Made by a program: the position numbers and the translations under genes
Part shown: positions 25,615 to 36,663 of the stretch, piece by piece
Numbering within the stretch: the stretch's first letter is position 1
Layout: every line of letters begins with the position of its first letter
The notes under the pieces: model-generated
Databases searched by the model: none
The model's input: only the letters and a program-made list of their open reading frames with translations
What the model was told of the DNA's origin: nothing
DNA from: Bacteroidales bacterium
GTDB taxonomy: Bacteria; Bacteroidota; Bacteroidia; Bacteroidales; VadinHA17
Assembly: GCA_029210565.1 (NCBI GenBank)
Contig: JARGFQ010000004.1
Location: 1-64,000, forward strand
Reading direction: 5' to 3'
DNA: 64,000 nucleotides

Positions 25615-26394
25615 TTACCTCTTTGTTAATACTTCTTCTATATACTCAAATGTTGTCAGCTGGTCGGCTTTACCCTCCCTGACGGCAACAGCATATTCAT
25701 AATGGGCTGACGGTTTCCAGTCGCCTGTACTTACCGTCCATGCGTCGGCTGCCACCCTCGTGTTTTTGGTCCCCATGTTGATCATCGGCTCTATACAGAT
25801 GACCATGTTCCTTTCAAGTCTTGGGCCGCTGCCGCGTTTGCCGAAGTTAGGCACCTCGGGTCCCTCGTGCAGGTTTCTGCCCAGGCCGTGTCCCACCAGG
25901 GTGCGCACCACCGAGTAGCCTCCGCTTTCGGCCTTTTTCTGCACTGCATGGGATATGTCCCCCACGCGGTTGCCGGCCACTGCTTCCTTTACTCCTGCCT
26001 CCAGGGAGGCGCGGGTATATTCCAGCAGGCGCATGATCTCAGGTTTCACCTCTCCCACCGGAAAGGTATAGGCACTGTCGCCGTAGAAGCCGTTGAGTAT
26101 CACACCGCAGTCAACTGAGATGATGTCTCCCTCCTCCAGGGTGTAGTCAGACGGTATTCCGTGAACCACCTTTTCATTGACAGATGTGCAGAGCGTATTG
26201 GGAAAGCCGGCGTATCCCTTGAAACCCGGCAGAGCGCCGTGATCCCGTATAAAGGTCTCGGCGATGCCATCAAGATAGAGTGTTGTCACTCCCGGCCTGA
26301 TGTGCCGTGCCAGCTCTGCCAGCGTCTGAGAGACGAGCAGGTTGCTCTGTCGCAGGAGCTCTACCTCCGCATCTGTCTTAATATAAATCATCAA
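25615..26394 (-). CDS. map: methionine aminopeptidase type I
   Basis: A 259-residue enzyme that removes initiator Met. The five metal ligands are visible: Asp in [20 protein letters not shown] (two), His in [11 protein letters not shown], Glu in CIEPMINMG and Glu in HYEYAVAV. There is no N-terminal zinc-finger extension. It is placed between secY and infA, as in many bacteria. Confidence 0.97.
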   Translation of the reverse strand: MMIYIKTDAEVELLRQSNLLVSQTLAELARHIRPGVTTLYLDGIAETFIRDHGALPGFKGYAGFPNTLCTSVNEKVVHGIPSDYTLEEGDIISVDCGVILNGFYGDSAYTFPVGEVKPEIMRLLEYTRASLEAGVKEAVAGNRVGDISHAVQKKAESGGYSVVRTLVGHGLGRNLHEGPEVPNFGKRGSGPRLERNMVICIEPMINMGTKNTRVAADAWTVSTGDWKPSAHYEYAVAVREGKADQLTTFEYIEEVLTKR

Positions 26395-26408
26395 AGAACG
26401 TAAAGGAA

Positions 26409-27737
26409 TCAGATAGCCGTTACGGCTCCGGTCCTGCCCTTGATACGGCCCGACTTCATCAGGCCGTCATAGTGGCGCATAAGCAGATGACTTTCAATCT
26501 GCTGGAGAGTATCAAGGACGACGCCCACGAGAATGAGGAGCGAAGTGCCTCCGAAGAACTGTGCAAACTCACCGCTGACGCCGAAGTTGACGGCAAAGGC
26601 GGGGAGAATGGCAATGATAGCCAGGAAAATAGATCCCGGGAGGGTGATCCTTGACATGATGCTGTCAATGAACTCAACGGTCTTGCGCCCTGGTTTGATG
26701 CCCGGAATAAAACCGCCGTTCTTCTTCATGTCTTCAGCCATCTGTACCGGGTTGATTGTAACCGCGGTATAGAAGTATGTGAAGAGTATTATGAGCAGGG
26801 CGGTGACAATGTTGTACCAGAATCCGTACATATTGGTAAAGGCCACCACGAATCCCGACCCCGATTCGCTGAATCCGGCGAGGATGATCGGGAGCATCAT
26901 TATCGCCTGGGCGAAGATGATGGGCATAACGCCTGCTGCGTTAACCTTGAGGGGTATATACTGTCTGACGCCGCCGTACTGCTTGTTGCCAACGATGCGC
27001 CGGGCATACTGCACGGGAATCCTCCTTGTGCCCTGCACCAGCAGCACTGAACCCAGTATCACCACGAAGAGGAATACTATCTCTATCAGCAATGCGATGA
27101 GTCCGCCCGATCCGTTGATGCGGGTACCAGCCTCAAACACGAATGAGACGGGGAAGCGGGCGATGATACCCACCATGATTATGAGTGAAATTCCGTTACC
27201 TATACCTTTATCTGTTATTCTTTCGCCCAACCACATGACAAATATAGTGCCGGCCGTGAGAATGATCACCGAGGAGATCTTGAAGAACATCCCCGTGAGC
27301 ACGAATGCCTCCGGCGGCAGCACAGCGTGAAGGTTGGCAAGGTATGTCGGCGCCTGCAGGATAAGGATAGCCACGGTGAGATACCGCGTGTACTGGTTCA
27401 TCTTCCGTCTTCCGCTCTCACCCTCCTTCTGCAGTTTCTGAAAGTAAGGGAACACAATACCGAGCAGCTGAATAACGATAGAGGCGGAGATATATGGCAT
27501 GATTCCCAGGGCAAAGATGGATGCCTGTGAGAAGGCTCCGCCGGAGAACATGTCAAGCAGTCCCATAATCCCGCTTGATGTCTGGCTCTGCAGGTTCTCA
27601 AGCATAGACGGATCTACGCCCGGCAGGGTGATATATTTACCCAGACGATAGAGGGCAACAATGCCAAGGGTGTAGAGTATCCTTGCTCTCAGATCCTCAA
27701 TCTTGAAAATATTCTTTATGGTCTGTATGAATTTCAT
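26409..27737 (-). CDS. secY: preprotein translocase subunit SecY
   Basis: A 442-residue, ten-TM channel of the Sec translocon. Recognisable segments are RLGKYITLPGVDP, the GIMPYISASIVIQLL plug/TM2 region, VMWLGERITDKGIGNGISLI and the RRIPVQYARRIVG loop. The C-terminus ends GRIKGRTGAVTAI. The start lies 3 bases after the rplO stop. Confidence 0.98.
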   Translation of the reverse strand: MKFIQTIKNIFKIEDLRARILYTLGIVALYRLGKYITLPGVDPSMLENLQSQTSSGIMGLLDMFSGGAFSQASIFALGIMPYISASIVIQLLGIVFPYFQKLQKEGESGRRKMNQYTRYLTVAILILQAPTYLANLHAVLPPEAFVLTGMFFKISSVIILTAGTIFVMWLGERITDKGIGNGISLIIMVGIIARFPVSFVFEAGTRINGSGGLIALLIEIVFLFVVILGSVLLVQGTRRIPVQYARRIVGNKQYGGVRQYIPLKVNAAGVMPIIFAQAIMMLPIILAGFSESGSGFVVAFTNMYGFWYNIVTALLIILFTYFYTAVTINPVQMAEDMKKNGGFIPGIKPGRKTVEFIDSIMSRITLPGSIFLAIIAILPAFAVNFGVSGEFAQFFGGTSLLILVGVVLDTLQQIESHLLMRHYDGLMKSGRIKGRTGAVTAI

Positions 27738-27740
27738 GCC

Positions 27741-28187
27741 TTACAGTTTAACTGCTGTTCCCTGATTAGCTTCTATTGCGGCCTGGGCTGACTTGCTGAA
27801 AGCATGGGCATGCACCTCGAGCTTCTTCGTCAGCGTACCGTTGCCGAGTATCTTTACCAGTGAGTTCTTGTTGATAAGACCGGCGGTGAGCATTGTCTGA
27901 ATGTCAATGCGATCACTCTTGAGCTTTTCTGAAAGTTTTTCCAGTGTACTGAGATTGATGCCCTTGTACTCAACCCGGTTTATATTCTTGAATCCCGACT
28001 TGGGCACGCGTCTCTGCAACGGCATCTGACCGCCTTCAAAGCCGACCTTCTTGCTATAGCCCGAACGTGACTTGGCACCCTTGTGACCGCGTGTTGAGGT
28101 ACCGCCCCGTCCTGATCCTTCACCGCGGCCGATGCGCTTCTCTCTTTTCACCGACCCTGGTGCCGGTTTTAAATTGCTTAAATCCAT
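27741..28187 (-). CDS. rplO: 50S ribosomal protein L15
   Basis: A 148-residue late-assembly protein with the Gly-rich N-terminus RIGRGEGSGRGGTSTRGHKG and the FEGGQMPLQRRVPKSGF motif. The C-terminal half (NGTLTKKLEVHAHAFSKSA) matches the family. Confidence 0.98.
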   Translation of the reverse strand: MDLSNLKPAPGSVKREKRIGRGEGSGRGGTSTRGHKGAKSRSGYSKKVGFEGGQMPLQRRVPKSGFKNINRVEYKGINLSTLEKLSEKLKSDRIDIQTMLTAGLINKNSLVKILGNGTLTKKLEVHAHAFSKSAQAAIEANQGTAVKL

Positions 28188-28217
28188 TGTACGATATATG
28201 TAATGCAGTTAATACCC

Positions 28218-28397
28218 TTATCCTTTCTCAGTCCTTACCAGGTGTTCCAGCTTCTTGACCATACCCATTATCGTTGGGGAGTCGTCATGCTCAACAGTCT
28301 GATGCATCTTTTTGAGGCCCAGTGCATCGAGTATTCTCTTCTGTCTCTCGGGCTGTCCTATCCTGCTTTTTACCTGGGTTATCCTTATTCTTGCCAT
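28218..28397 (-). CDS. rpmD: 50S ribosomal protein L30
   Basis: A 59-residue protein beginning MARIRITQVKSRIGQPERQK, with LDALGLKKMHQTVEH and MVKKLEHLVRTEKG at the end. It fits the L30 ferredoxin-like fold. The gene lies between rpsE and rplO. Confidence 0.95.
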   Translation of the reverse strand: MARIRITQVKSRIGQPERQKRILDALGLKKMHQTVEHDDSPTIMGMVKKLEHLVRTEKG

Positions 28398-28411
28398 TAT
28401 TGCAAATATTA

Positions 28412-28927
28412 CTAGCCGTTAAATACTTTTCCCATTGTTACTCCCCTGTGGTCAGCCACGGTGCTGGCATCACGCATCTCGAGCAGTGCCGCTATGGTAG
28501 CCTTTACAAGGTTATGCGGGTTCGATGAGCCCTTTGACTTGGCCAGCACATTTCTGACTCCGACGCTCTCCAGGACGGCACGCATGGCGCCTCCTGCCTT
28601 GACACCGGTTCCTTCCGATGCAGGCTTGATGAAGACATATGCTCCGCCAAACTTGCCGTACTGCTCATGAGGGATGGTTCCCTTGAAAACCGGCACCTTG
28701 ATAAGGTTTTTCTTGGCGTCTTCTATGCCCTTGGCTATGGCAGTTGTAACCTCGCTGGCCTTACCGAGGCCGTGACCCACAATACCTTTCTCATCTCCAA
28801 CGACTACGATGGCCGAGAAGCTGAATGTGCGGCCTCCCTTTGTCACCTTGGTTACCCTCTGGATGCTTACCAGCCTGTCGGTAAGTTCAAGATCACTGTT
28901 CTTAATTCGCTTTGTTCCGTATGCCAT
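28412..28927 (-). CDS. rpsE: 30S ribosomal protein S5
   Basis: A 171-residue protein important for decoding accuracy. The dsRNA-binding-like N domain contains [20 protein letters not shown] and [10 protein letters not shown]. The C domain has [19 protein letters not shown] and the end [12 protein letters not shown]. Confidence 0.98.
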   Translation of the reverse strand: MAYGTKRIKNSDLELTDRLVSIQRVTKVTKGGRTFSFSAIVVVGDEKGIVGHGLGKASEVTTAIAKGIEDAKKNLIKVPVFKGTIPHEQYGKFGGAYVFIKPASEGTGVKAGGAMRAVLESVGVRNVLAKSKGSSNPHNLVKATIAALLEMRDASTVADHRGVTMGKVFNG

Positions 28928-28932
28928 ACTGT

Positions 28933-29292
28933 TTAAAATTTTAAGCCGCCTTCACGTGCTCCGTCAGCTAATGATTTCACTCTGCCATGATACTGATAAC
29001 CGTTTCTGTCAAAGACAACATTCTCGATGCCCTTCTCTTTGCAGACCTCTGCAAAATGTTTGCCCACCAGTGCTGCCACCTCGATCTTCTTTTTGCCCCC
29101 GGCAGAAGCTATCTCCTTCTCCCTTGAACATGCCGATGCGAGCGTCACACCGTTGACATCATCAACAGCCTGAATATAAATCTGCTTGTTACTGCGGTAT
29201 ACAGTTATTCTTGGTTTCGCCGGAGTGCCTTTTATGCTCCTGCGGATCCTCATTTTGATCTTTTCTCTTTTTTCTGTCTTCGTTAAAGCCAT
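28933..29292 (-). CDS. rplR: 50S ribosomal protein L18
   Basis: A 119-residue 5S rRNA-binding protein. [20 protein letters not shown] near the start, [20 protein letters not shown] and the end [21 protein letters not shown] match the family. Confidence 0.98.
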   Translation of the reverse strand: MALTKTEKREKIKMRIRRSIKGTPAKPRITVYRSNKQIYIQAVDDVNGVTLASACSREKEIASAGGKKKIEVAALVGKHFAEVCKEKGIENVVFDRNGYQYHGRVKSLADGAREGGLKF

Positions 29293-29312
29293 GGCTTCAC
29301 TGTTTAATCATA

Positions 29313-29867
29313 TTATACTCCAGCCGATTTTCCGGCTTTTCTCCTGAGTCTTTCACCCACGAACTTTATCCCTTTGCCTTTGTAAGGTTCCGGAGGACGC
29401 AGCGATCTGATCTTTGCTGCCACATGCCCTATGAGCTGCTTGTCAATGCTCGACAGGGTGATAATGGGGTTGCTCCTTTTCTCGGTTTTGGTTTCAACCT
29501 TTATCTCCTGGGGAAGTTCAATTACAATATCGTGTGAATAACCGAGGTTCATCTCCAGGCGCTGACCGTTGGCCTCGGCACGGTAGCCGACACCCACAAG
29601 CTCCAGTTCCTTCCGGTAGCCACTCGAGACTCCCACAACCATATTGGCTATAAGGGCCCTGTAGAGGCCATGGAGAGATTTGAGCCGCTTTTCGTCGTTT
29701 GGTCTTGAAAGCACCAGCTCATTATTCTCAATCTCAACACTGATATCACTGTCAATCTTCTGAGACAGTGTCCCCAGCGGTCCCTTGACAGTCACCACGT
29801 TGGCATCGTCAACAGAAACAGTGACGCCTGATGGCAGGGATACCGGCATTTTTCCTATTCGTGACAT
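29313..29867 (-). CDS. rplF: 50S ribosomal protein L6
   Basis: A 184-residue protein with two related alpha/beta domains. It starts MSRIGKMPVSLPSGV and carries the signature PEPYKGKGIKFVGE near the C-terminus. A frame extension to 29900 (MLCLLKRRRIQ) was not accepted, because family proteins begin at MSRIGK and the extra part covers the ribosome-binding region. Confidence 0.97.
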   Translation of the reverse strand: MSRIGKMPVSLPSGVTVSVDDANVVTVKGPLGTLSQKIDSDISVEIENNELVLSRPNDEKRLKSLHGLYRALIANMVVGVSSGYRKELELVGVGYRAEANGQRLEMNLGYSHDIVIELPQEIKVETKTEKRSNPIITLSSIDKQLIGHVAAKIRSLRPPEPYKGKGIKFVGERLRRKAGKSAGV

Positions 29868-29884
29868 TTGAATCCTCCTCCTCT

Positions 29885-30280
29885 TTAATAAACATAACAA
29901 ATTACTTCACCTCCGACATTCTCTTTTTTGGCCTCCTTTTCGGTCATGACACCTACAGAGGTGGAGAGAATGGCTATTCCCAGTCCGTTGAGGACACGCG
30001 GGAGTTTATCGACGCCTACGTATTTCCTGAGGCCGGGACGGCTCACCCTGCGTATCGACTTGATAGCCGGCAGCTTGCTCTTGGGATGATACTTGAGGGC
30101 GATCTTGATCTTGCCCTGCAGGTTATCATCAATGAACTTATAGCTGAGGATGTATCCTTTATCGTAGAGTATCCTGGTGATATCCTTCGTCAGACCGGAA
30201 GCCGGGGTCTCAACAACTTTGTGTCCGGCTTTTACGGCATTTCTCACTCTGGTAAGAAAATCTGCTATTGGATCTGTCAT
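29885..30280 (-). CDS. rpsH: 30S ribosomal protein S8
   Basis: A 131-residue central-domain 16S binder: MTDPIADFLTRVRNAVKAGH at the start and LNGLGIAILSTSVGVMTEKEA with GGEVICYVY at the end. S8 often regulates the spc operon in other bacteria. No target was identified here. Confidence 0.98.
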   Translation of the reverse strand: MTDPIADFLTRVRNAVKAGHKVVETPASGLTKDITRILYDKGYILSYKFIDDNLQGKIKIALKYHPKSKLPAIKSIRRVSRPGLRKYVGVDKLPRVLNGLGIAILSTSVGVMTEKEAKKENVGGEVICYVY

Positions 30281-30317
30281 CTTATTGTTGTTAATAGTTT
30301 ATATCTCTGTCGGGTTG

Positions 30318-30587
30318 TTACCAGCTAGCCTTTCTTACACCCGGGATGAGTCCTTTGGAGGCCATCTCCCTGAATGTGATCCTGCTGATGCCAAACTGTC
30401 TCATGTAGCCTCTCGGTCTACCGGTGATCTTGCATCTGTTGCGCTGCCTGATGGGATTTGAGTTGCGCGGCAGGGCACTCATTGCGATGTAGTCTCCTTC
30501 TGCTTTGAGAGCTGCCCTTTTGGCGGCGTATCTTTTTGCAAGTCTGGCGCGTTTGACCTCGCGGGCTTTCATTGATTCTTTAGCCAT
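30318..30587 (-). CDS. rpsN: 30S ribosomal protein S14
   Basis: An 89-residue S14 of the long zinc-free class: only one Cys is present, and the C-terminus reads [18 protein letters not shown], then [13 protein letters not shown]. This is the form usual in Bacteroidota. Confidence 0.97.
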   Translation of the reverse strand: MAKESMKAREVKRARLAKRYAAKRAALKAEGDYIAMSALPRNSNPIRQRNRCKITGRPRGYMRQFGISRITFREMASKGLIPGVRKASW

Positions 30588-30599
30588 ATTCCGATCTGT

Positions 30600-31145
30600 T
30601 TACTTATTTTTAAAGGGTATTCCGAATTGTTTGAGCAAGGCATAGGCCTCTTCATCGCTCCCGGCAGTGGTGACAAACGTTATCTGCAGTCCCATGATCT
30701 TGGCAATCTTGTCTATATCAATCTCCGGGAAGATAATCTGTTCCGTGATCCCGAGGGTGTAGTTGCCACGGCCATCGAGTTTGGCACCAACGCCTTTGAA
30801 GTCGCGTATGCGCGGCAGGGCAACGGCTATCAGTCTCTCGAGGAACTCATACATGCGGTCTTTGCGAAGTGTGACCATCACGCCGATGGGCATGGCCTTG
30901 CGGAGCTTGAAGTTGGATATGTCCTTCTTCGATACTGTCTGCACGGCCTTCTGTCCGGCGATGTCACTTACCTCTTTCAATCCCATCTCCAGAAGCTTCT
31001 TGTCGGCAATAGCCTGACCGAGTCCCTGGTTGATGACTATCTTTTCAAGACGGGGTACCTGCATCACACTCTTGTAGTTGAACTGCTTCATCAGCGCAGG
31101 TGTGATCTCACTCCTGTATTTTGTCTGTAGTGCGGGCGTATACAT
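30600..31145 (-). CDS. rplE: 50S ribosomal protein L5
   Basis: A 181-residue 5S rRNA-binding protein with [32 protein letters not shown] and the end FGIPFKNK. The start codon shares one base with the rplX stop. Confidence 0.98.
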   Translation of the reverse strand: MYTPALQTKYRSEITPALMKQFNYKSVMQVPRLEKIVINQGLGQAIADKKLLEMGLKEVSDIAGQKAVQTVSKKDISNFKLRKAMPIGVMVTLRKDRMYEFLERLIAVALPRIRDFKGVGAKLDGRGNYTLGITEQIIFPEIDIDKIAKIMGLQITFVTTAGSDEEAYALLKQFGIPFKNK

Positions 31146-31468
31146 TACTTGATCTCCTCTCCTGATTTTTTGGCAAAGCGCACCAGTTTATTCTTATCGT
31201 TAAGTCTGCGGCCTACACGCGTGGGTTTGCCGCTCGCCGGGTCAATGACCATGAGGTTGGAAATGTGTACGGGGGCCTCCTTCTTGATGATGCCTCCCTG
31301 GGGTGCCTTGGCGTTGGGCTTGGTATGTTTTGATACCATGTTCACTCCTTCAACCAGGGCTTTGCTTTTATCCCTGTTAACCTCAAGTACTCGTCCCTTC
31401 TGTCCTTTGGATTCACCGGCAATGACAGCCACAGTGTCTCCTTTCTTGATGTGTAATTTCTTCTGCAT
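31145..31468 (-). CDS. rplX: 50S ribosomal protein L24
   Basis: A 107-residue assembly initiator with the KOW motif [20 protein letters not shown] at residues 8-27 and the family end [18 protein letters not shown]. Confidence 0.98.
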   Translation of the reverse strand: MQKKLHIKKGDTVAVIAGESKGQKGRVLEVNRDKSKALVEGVNMVSKHTKPNAKAPQGGIIKKEAPVHISNLMVIDPASGKPTRVGRRLNDKNKLVRFAKKSGEEIK

Positions 31469-31486
31469 CGGGTGTACGTTTAAAAA

Positions 31487-31852
31487 TTATAACACTTCAG
31501 GTGCAAGTGAGACTATCTTCATGTACTTGTCGCGCAGTTCCCTGGCAACAGGGCCGAAGATACGGGTACCGCGCACCTCATCCTGGTTGTTGAGAAGCAC
31601 CACGGCATTGTCATCAAAGCGGATATATGATCCGTCAGCGCGTCGTATCTCCTTCTTCGTTCTCACCACCACAGCCTTGCTTACCGATCCCTTCTTTGCT
31701 TCACCTGAGGGCATGGCGCTCTTTACCGAGACAACGATCTTGTCGCCCACGCTTGCATACCTCTTCTTGCTTCCGCCGAGCACCCTGATGCAAAGAACCT
31801 CCTTGGCACCTGTGTTATCGGCAACAGTCAACCTGCTTTCCTGCTGTATCAT
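31487..31852 (-). CDS. rplN: 50S ribosomal protein L14
   Basis: A 121-residue protein with [20 protein letters not shown] at the start and the family core [18 protein letters not shown]. It forms an intersubunit bridge region. It starts the spc-type gene order 2 bases after rpsQ. Confidence 0.98.
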   Translation of the reverse strand: MIQQESRLTVADNTGAKEVLCIRVLGGSKKRYASVGDKIVVSVKSAMPSGEAKKGSVSKAVVVRTKKEIRRADGSYIRFDDNAVVLLNNQDEVRGTRIFGPVARELRDKYMKIVSLAPEVL

Positions 31853-31854
31853 AA

Positions 31855-32112
31855 TTACTTAGCTCTTTCAATTATTTCAACCAATCTCCAGGCTTTGTTT
31901 TTGCTGAGAGGCCTGGTCTCCATTATGCGTACCGTATCACCAATATTGCAGGTGTTCTCCTCATCATGAGCCATCAGCTTCTTCGTGCGGTTGACGAACT
32001 TGCCGTAGATGGGGTGCTTGACCTTTCTGCGGATGGCAACGACGATGGATTTGTCCATCTTGTTGCTGACGACAACACCCGTACGCTCTTTTCTAAGTTT
32101 CCTTTCTTCCAT
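31855..32112 (-). CDS. rpsQ: 30S ribosomal protein S17
   Basis: An 85-residue OB-fold protein with [19 protein letters not shown] and the signature [20 protein letters not shown]. Confidence 0.98.
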   Translation of the reverse strand: MEERKLRKERTGVVVSNKMDKSIVVAIRRKVKHPIYGKFVNRTKKLMAHDEENTCNIGDTVRIMETRPLSKNKAWRLVEIIERAK

Positions 32113-32123
32113 TGTGATAGCGG

Positions 32124-32327
32124 CTATTTTGTTTTTGCATTGATCTCTCTCTTGCGCTTCTCGGTCATAAGCCGGGCGATCGACTTCCTGCTCTCCTTGA
32201 TTTTCTGGGGGTTATCCAGCGGGGAGATGGCGTGGTTCAGCTTCATGCGCACGAGTGCGGTCTTCTCGTTGTCAATACGCTCGAGAAGCTCCTGGTTGCT
32301 TAATTCTCTTATCTCTGAACTCTTCAT
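32124..32327 (-). CDS. rpmC: 50S ribosomal protein L29
   Basis: A 67-residue two-helix protein at the exit tunnel: [18 protein letters not shown], then the signature [20 protein letters not shown]. Confidence 0.97.
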   Translation of the reverse strand: MKSSEIRELSNQELLERIDNEKTALVRMKLNHAISPLDNPQKIKESRKSIARLMTEKRKREINAKTK

Positions 32328-32339
32328 TGCTCTTATTAT

Positions 32340-32762
32340 TTATTCCTCGGCATAATCACGGCGTACCACGAATTTTGTTGCCACAGGCAGTTTCTGCGCT
32401 GCAAGGCGGAGTGCCTCCCTGGCTATATCAAAGGGAACGCCCTCAGCTTCGATGATTATACGTCCCGGAGTTACCGGAACAACAAATCCTTCAGGAGCAC
32501 CTTTTCCCTTACCCATTCGCACCTCTGCAGGTTTCTTGGTTATGGGTTTGTCGGGAAAAACGCGGATCCATATCTGTCCTTCACGTTTCATGTGACGGGT
32601 GACAGCCTGGCGGGCAGCCTCAAGCTGACGGCCGGTGATCCATGCCTCCTCAAGGGTTTTGATGCCAAATGACCCGAATGCCAGCTGATTGCCTCTCTGG
32701 GCATTGCCTTTCATCATGCCCTTCTGGCTCCTCCTGTATTTGGTCTTCTTCGGTTGTAACAT
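32340..32762 (-). CDS. rplP: 50S ribosomal protein L16
   Basis: A 140-residue protein near the peptidyl transferase and A-site t[22 protein letters not shown] opens it, [20 protein letters not shown] lies in the middle, and [20 protein letters not shown] follows. Confidence 0.98.
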   Translation of the reverse strand: MLQPKKTKYRRSQKGMMKGNAQRGNQLAFGSFGIKTLEEAWITGRQLEAARQAVTRHMKREGQIWIRVFPDKPITKKPAEVRMGKGKGAPEGFVVPVTPGRIIIEAEGVPFDIAREALRLAAQKLPVATKFVVRRDYAEE

Positions 32763-32796
32763 CGCTCAGTTGTTATTAAAATATTGTATAATTCAG

Positions 32797-33531
32797 TTAC
32801 CTGGAATCCCTTTTATTGCCGCCTCTTTTCCTGAAGCCTCCGGCCGGGGGTCCGCCCTTTGCTCCCCTGAGGTTCTTGGCTCCGATATTAGGACTGAGAT
32901 CACGCTTGCCATACACCTCGCCGTTGCATATCCATACCTTGATCCCTACCAGGCCTACCTTGGTGAGGGCCTCAGCGAGAGCGTAGTCGATGTCAGCGCG
33001 GAAGGTGTGCAGCGGAATCCTGCCGTCCTTGTAGGACTCGTTACGTGCCATCTCGGCGCCGCCGAGCCTTCCGGAGATCACCACCTTGATACCTTCGGCG
33101 CCCATGCGCATCGTTGAGGCGACGGCCATCTTGATGGCACGGCGGTAGGAGATCTTGCCTTCCACCTGGCGGGCTATGTTCCCGGCAACAATTGCAGCAT
33201 CAAGTTCAGGACGCTTCACCTCGAAGATGTTTATCTGAACCTCCTTCTTGGTGATCTTCTTGAGCTCCTCCTTCAGCTTGTCAACCTCCTGGCCTCCCTT
33301 GCCGATGATGATGCCGGGGCGTGCCGTGTTGACGGTGACGGTGATGAGCTTGAGGGTACGCTCAATGATGATCTTTGAGATGCTTGCCTTTGCAAGCCTG
33401 GCATTCAGGTATTCCCTGATCCTGGTGTCCTCAACAAGCTTGCTTGAGAAGTCACTGCCACCGTACCAGTTGGAGTCCCATCCTCTGATGATTCCTACTC
33501 TGTTGCCTATCGGATTTACTTTCTGTCCCAT
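32797..33531 (-). CDS. rpsC: 30S ribosomal protein S3
   Basis: A 244-residue protein at the mRNA entry site, with a KH domain ([19 protein letters not shown] near residue 75) and the C domain signature RVSGRLGG-type [18 protein letters not shown] basic tail of about 25 residues ends GNKRDSR. Confidence 0.98.
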   Translation of the reverse strand: MGQKVNPIGNRVGIIRGWDSNWYGGSDFSSKLVEDTRIREYLNARLAKASISKIIIERTLKLITVTVNTARPGIIIGKGGQEVDKLKEELKKITKKEVQINIFEVKRPELDAAIVAGNIARQVEGKISYRRAIKMAVASTMRMGAEGIKVVISGRLGGAEMARNESYKDGRIPLHTFRADIDYALAEALTKVGLVGIKVWICNGEVYGKRDLSPNIGAKNLRGAKGGPPAGGFRKRGGNKRDSR

Positions 33532-33534
33532 CTT

Positions 33535-33954
33535 TTACTCTGAAATATTTGCTGTTTCCTGTTTCCTGCTACCCAGCACAAGGGTTACATGGTTTGATCT
33601 CTTGCGTATGCGGTAAGCCCTTCCCTGGGGGGCGGGACGGATCCTGCGCAGTATGCGGCCGCCGTCGACCTGCACCTCCTTGACGTAGAGGTCGCTCTCC
33701 TCAAGGCGCACCCCTTCGTTCTTGGCCTGCCAGTTGGCAATGGCCGAGAGAAGGAGTTTTTCAACCCTGCGCGAGGCCTCCTGCTTGCTGAACTTCAGTA
33801 TGTCAAGAGCCCTGTTAACCTCCTGACCCCTGATAAGATCAGTTACCAGTCTCATCTTGCGCGGTGAGGTGGGGACGTTTTTCAGTACGGCCCTGGTCCT
33901 CTCTTTTACGGCTTCCTTCCTCTTTTCTGCGCTTATTCTTTTTCTTGCACCCAT
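33535..33954 (-). CDS. rplV: 50S ribosomal protein L22
   Basis: A 139-residue exit-tunnel protein. The core [20 protein letters not shown] and the tunnel beta-hairpin region [20 protein letters not shown] are clear. The N-terminus is extended by about 25 basic residues. Confidence 0.97.
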   Translation of the reverse strand: MGARKRISAEKRKEAVKERTRAVLKNVPTSPRKMRLVTDLIRGQEVNRALDILKFSKQEASRRVEKLLLSAIANWQAKNEGVRLEESDLYVKEVQVDGGRILRRIRPAPQGRAYRIRKRSNHVTLVLGSRKQETANISE

Positions 33955-33988
33955 ATCTGATTATTTTTCAGTTGTTTAGATACATCAC

Positions 33989-34255
33989 CTATTTCTGTTT
34001 CCCGCCATGGCCGCGGAAGGTGCGGGTAGGGGCAAACTCTCCCAGCTTATGACCAACCATGTTTTCGGTAATGTATACAGGTATGAATTTATTTCCGTTG
34101 TGCACTGCCAGCGTGTGTCCCACAAAGTCAGGGGAGATAACCGATCTTCTTGACCAGGTCTTGATCACGGTCTTCCTTCCGCCATCATTCATTGCGTCAA
34201 CCTTTTTGCCAAGGTGAAGGTCAATGAAGGGGCCTTTTTTAATGGATCTGCTCAT
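33989..34255 (-). CDS. rpsS: 30S ribosomal protein S19
   Basis: An 88-residue head protein starting [19 protein letters not shown], with the signature [20 protein letters not shown]. Confidence 0.98.
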   Translation of the reverse strand: MSRSIKKGPFIDLHLGKKVDAMNDGGRKTVIKTWSRRSVISPDFVGHTLAVHNGNKFIPVYITENMVGHKLGEFAPTRTFRGHGGKQK

Positions 34256-34263
34256 CGTATCAA

Positions 34264-35088
34264 CTATTTTTTCCTTCTTTCAATAATATGCCTGTTCGAA
34301 TACTTGGTACGGCTCCTGGTCTTAAAGCCTTTTGCGGGCATACCGTTGCGTGAACGCGGATGGCCTCCCGAGGCTCTTCCTTCACCGCCGCCCATGGGGT
34401 GATCAACGGGGTTCATGGCGACACCCCTGGTCCTCGGCCTGCGGCCCAGCCAGCGACTGCGTCCTGCCTTACCCGATCTCTCCTGGTTGTGATCACTGTT
34501 GGATACTGTTCCTATTGTGGCTCGGCACACTGTGAGCACCATCCGGGTCTCACCCGAGGGGAGCTTGATGGTGGCATACTTGCCCTCACGGGCAGCCAGC
34601 TGCGCAAAGGTTCCGGCACTGCGGGCCATAGCAGCTCCCTTGCCGGGCTTGAGCTCTATGTTGTGAACGATCGTTCCCAGAGGTATGTCCTCAAGGAAGA
34701 GAGTGTTGCCCAGATCAGGAGAGGCGGTCTTGCCCGACATCACCTCCTGCCCCACCTTAAGTCCGTTGGGAGCAATGATATACCTCTTCTCACCATCAGC
34801 ATAGGTAAGGAGGGCTATACGGGCCGAACGGTTCGGATCATATTCCACGGAGGTGACCCTGGCGGCAATGCCATCCTTGTCCCTGCGGAAGTCGATCACA
34901 CGGTACATCCTCTTGTGACCGCCACCCAGATACCTCATGGTGCGCCTGCCGTTAACATTCCTTCCCCCTGACTTCTTCAGCGGCGCGAGCAAGGATTTCT
35001 CCGGCGTGTCGCGGGTGACCTCGGCAAAGGTACTCGCAACCTTATGTCTCTGGCCTGGTGTTACAGGCTTAATCTTTCTTACTGCCAT
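34264..35088 (-). CDS. rplB: 50S ribosomal protein L2
   Basis: A 274-residue protein at the peptidyl transferase centre. The signature [17 protein letters not shown] with the conserved His is present near residue 226, and [19 protein letters not shown] lies near the start. A long plus-strand frame antisense to it is a shadow. Confidence 0.98.
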   Translation of the reverse strand: MAVRKIKPVTPGQRHKVASTFAEVTRDTPEKSLLAPLKKSGGRNVNGRRTMRYLGGGHKRMYRVIDFRRDKDGIAARVTSVEYDPNRSARIALLTYADGEKRYIIAPNGLKVGQEVMSGKTASPDLGNTLFLEDIPLGTIVHNIELKPGKGAAMARSAGTFAQLAAREGKYATIKLPSGETRMVLTVCRATIGTVSNSDHNQERSGKAGRSRWLGRRPRTRGVAMNPVDHPMGGGEGRASGGHPRSRNGMPAKGFKTRSRTKYSNRHIIERRKK

Positions 35089-35094
35089 ATAGTG

Positions 35095-35385
35095 TTAAAT
35101 GTTGCTGTAAAAATCAATCGTCTCTCCTTTGGCGAGAGTGACAACAGCCTTTTTCGTTGCTGCTGTGCGTCCCTTCATAATGCCCGACTTGGTATAGCGG
35201 GTTTTGTTCTTGCCGGCAATATTGATGGTGTTCACCGATTCAACATTGACGCCGTAAAGATCCTCAACCGCCCTCTTTATCTCGAGCTTGTTGGCCTTGC
35301 GTGCAACCAGAAAACCATACCTGTTGAACTTCTCGCCCTGGCTGGTCATCTTTTCGGTCACTATGGGTTTAATTAAAATTTCCAT
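35095..35385 (-). CDS. rplW: 50S ribosomal protein L23
   Basis: A 96-residue protein forming the docking site for signal recognition particle and trigger factor. IKPIVTEKMTSQGEKFNRYG and FLVARKANKLEIKRAVEDLY are family-typical. Confidence 0.97.
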   Translation of the reverse strand: MEILIKPIVTEKMTSQGEKFNRYGFLVARKANKLEIKRAVEDLYGVNVESVNTINIAGKNKTRYTKSGIMKGRTAATKKAVVTLAKGETIDFYSNI

Positions 35386-35399
35386 ATCTATCTCCCGGT

Positions 35400-36023
35400 T
35401 TATAATGTTGACTGCAAAACATCAACTGCGCTCTCCGTAAGCACCAGAGCTGAAGCTTTCATTATACTGTAAGTATTTAAATCACTGATAGTTACAACTT
35501 CAACTCCCTGCAAATTTCGAGATGACAAATATATGTTTTTATTTTGTTCCGGTAAAACAAAGAGTGATTTTTTATTCATTATATTGAGGTTTGCGCTCAC
35601 TCCGGCCATTTTTGCGGTCTTCGGGGTCTCCAGCGAGAAGTCCTCAAGAATGATTATCCTGTTCTCTTTTGCCTTATATGAGAGGGCTGATTTTCTGGCC
35701 AGCTGTTTCACCTTTTTATTGAGCTTGAAGCCGTAGAATCTGGGTCTGGGGCCGAAGATACGGCCACCGCCGCGAAACTCCGGGTTTTTGATACTGCCGA
35801 AGCGTGCTGTTCCGGTGCCCTTCTGCCTCTTGAGCTTGCGTGTGCTGCCCGTGACCTCGCTGCGTTCCTTGGCCTTGTGCGTACCCTGTCTCTGACCTGC
35901 CAGGTACTGTTTCGTATCCAGGTAGATAGCATGGTCATTGGGTTCAATGCCGAAGATGGTCTCGTTGAGAGTGACCTTTCGTCCGGTCTCTTTTCCGTCT
36001 ATATTAAATACTGCTACTTCCAT
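35400..36023 (-). CDS. rplD: 50S ribosomal protein L4
   Basis: A 207-residue protein whose extended loop lines the exit tunnel: [20 protein letters not shown] and [21 protein letters not shown]4 represses the S10 operon in Enterobacteria, but the mechanism is not evident here. It overlaps rplC by one base. Confidence 0.98.
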   Translation of the reverse strand: MEVAVFNIDGKETGRKVTLNETIFGIEPNDHAIYLDTKQYLAGQRQGTHKAKERSEVTGSTRKLKRQKGTGTARFGSIKNPEFRGGGRIFGPRPRFYGFKLNKKVKQLARKSALSYKAKENRIIILEDFSLETPKTAKMAGVSANLNIMNKKSLFVLPEQNKNIYLSSRNLQGVEVVTISDLNTYSIMKASALVLTESAVDVLQSTL

Positions 36024-36640
36024 TACTTTGTTATTATTACGTAACCACCCTTGGGGCCAGGTACGGCTCCTTTGACAAGGAGAAGGTTTGATTCGGGGAT
36101 GATCTTTATCTTCCGCAGTTCAGTCTCCTGCTGTTTGCCTCCGGTGCGGCCGGCCATGCGCATGCCCTTCATGACCCTCGAGGGCCATGATGAGGCGCCG
36201 ATGGAGCCGGGAGCCCTGAGCCTGTTGTGCTGGCCATGGGTTGTGCCTCCCACGCCGCCGAAGCCGTGACGCTTGACGACACCCTGGAAGCCCTTGCCCT
36301 TGGTCCATCCTCTGACATCGAGATATATATCGTCATCGAACAGATCCACGGTGATGACATCACCTATCTTGTATTTGTCCTCTTCGAATCCGACGAACTC
36401 GGCCATCTTTCTCTTGGGACCGGTACCGGCTTTCTTGAAATGACCTATCTCAGCCTTGTTGCTCGACTTCTCCCTCTTGTCGTCAAAACTGAGCTGCAAT
36501 GCCGCATAACCGTCGTTCTTCACAGTCTTCACCTGGGAGACCACACACGGGCCTACCTCCAGGACTGTGCATGGGATGTTCTTTCCGTTATCATCGAAGA
36601 CGGAGGTCATCCCAACCTTTTTTCCTATTAATCCCTGCAT
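36023..36640 (-). CDS. rplC: 50S ribosomal protein L3
   Basis: A 205-residue protein starting [20 protein letters not shown]. The central loop reaching the peptidyl transferase centre reads [20 protein letters not shown], and the signature [20 protein letters not shown] follows. Confidence 0.98.
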   Translation of the reverse strand: MQGLIGKKVGMTSVFDDNGKNIPCTVLEVGPCVVSQVKTVKNDGYAALQLSFDDKREKSSNKAEIGHFKKAGTGPKRKMAEFVGFEEDKYKIGDVITVDLFDDDIYLDVRGWTKGKGFQGVVKRHGFGGVGGTTHGQHNRLRAPGSIGASSWPSRVMKGMRMAGRTGGKQQETELRKIKIIPESNLLLVKGAVPGPKGGYVIITK

Positions 36641-36663
36641 AATTCAGTATATTTTTCCGGTTA

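Noticed and set aside
34360..34971. 203-residue plus-strand frame antisense to rplB
   Set aside because: It mirrors rplB in a highly conserved gene, and the product matches nothing and has no domain.
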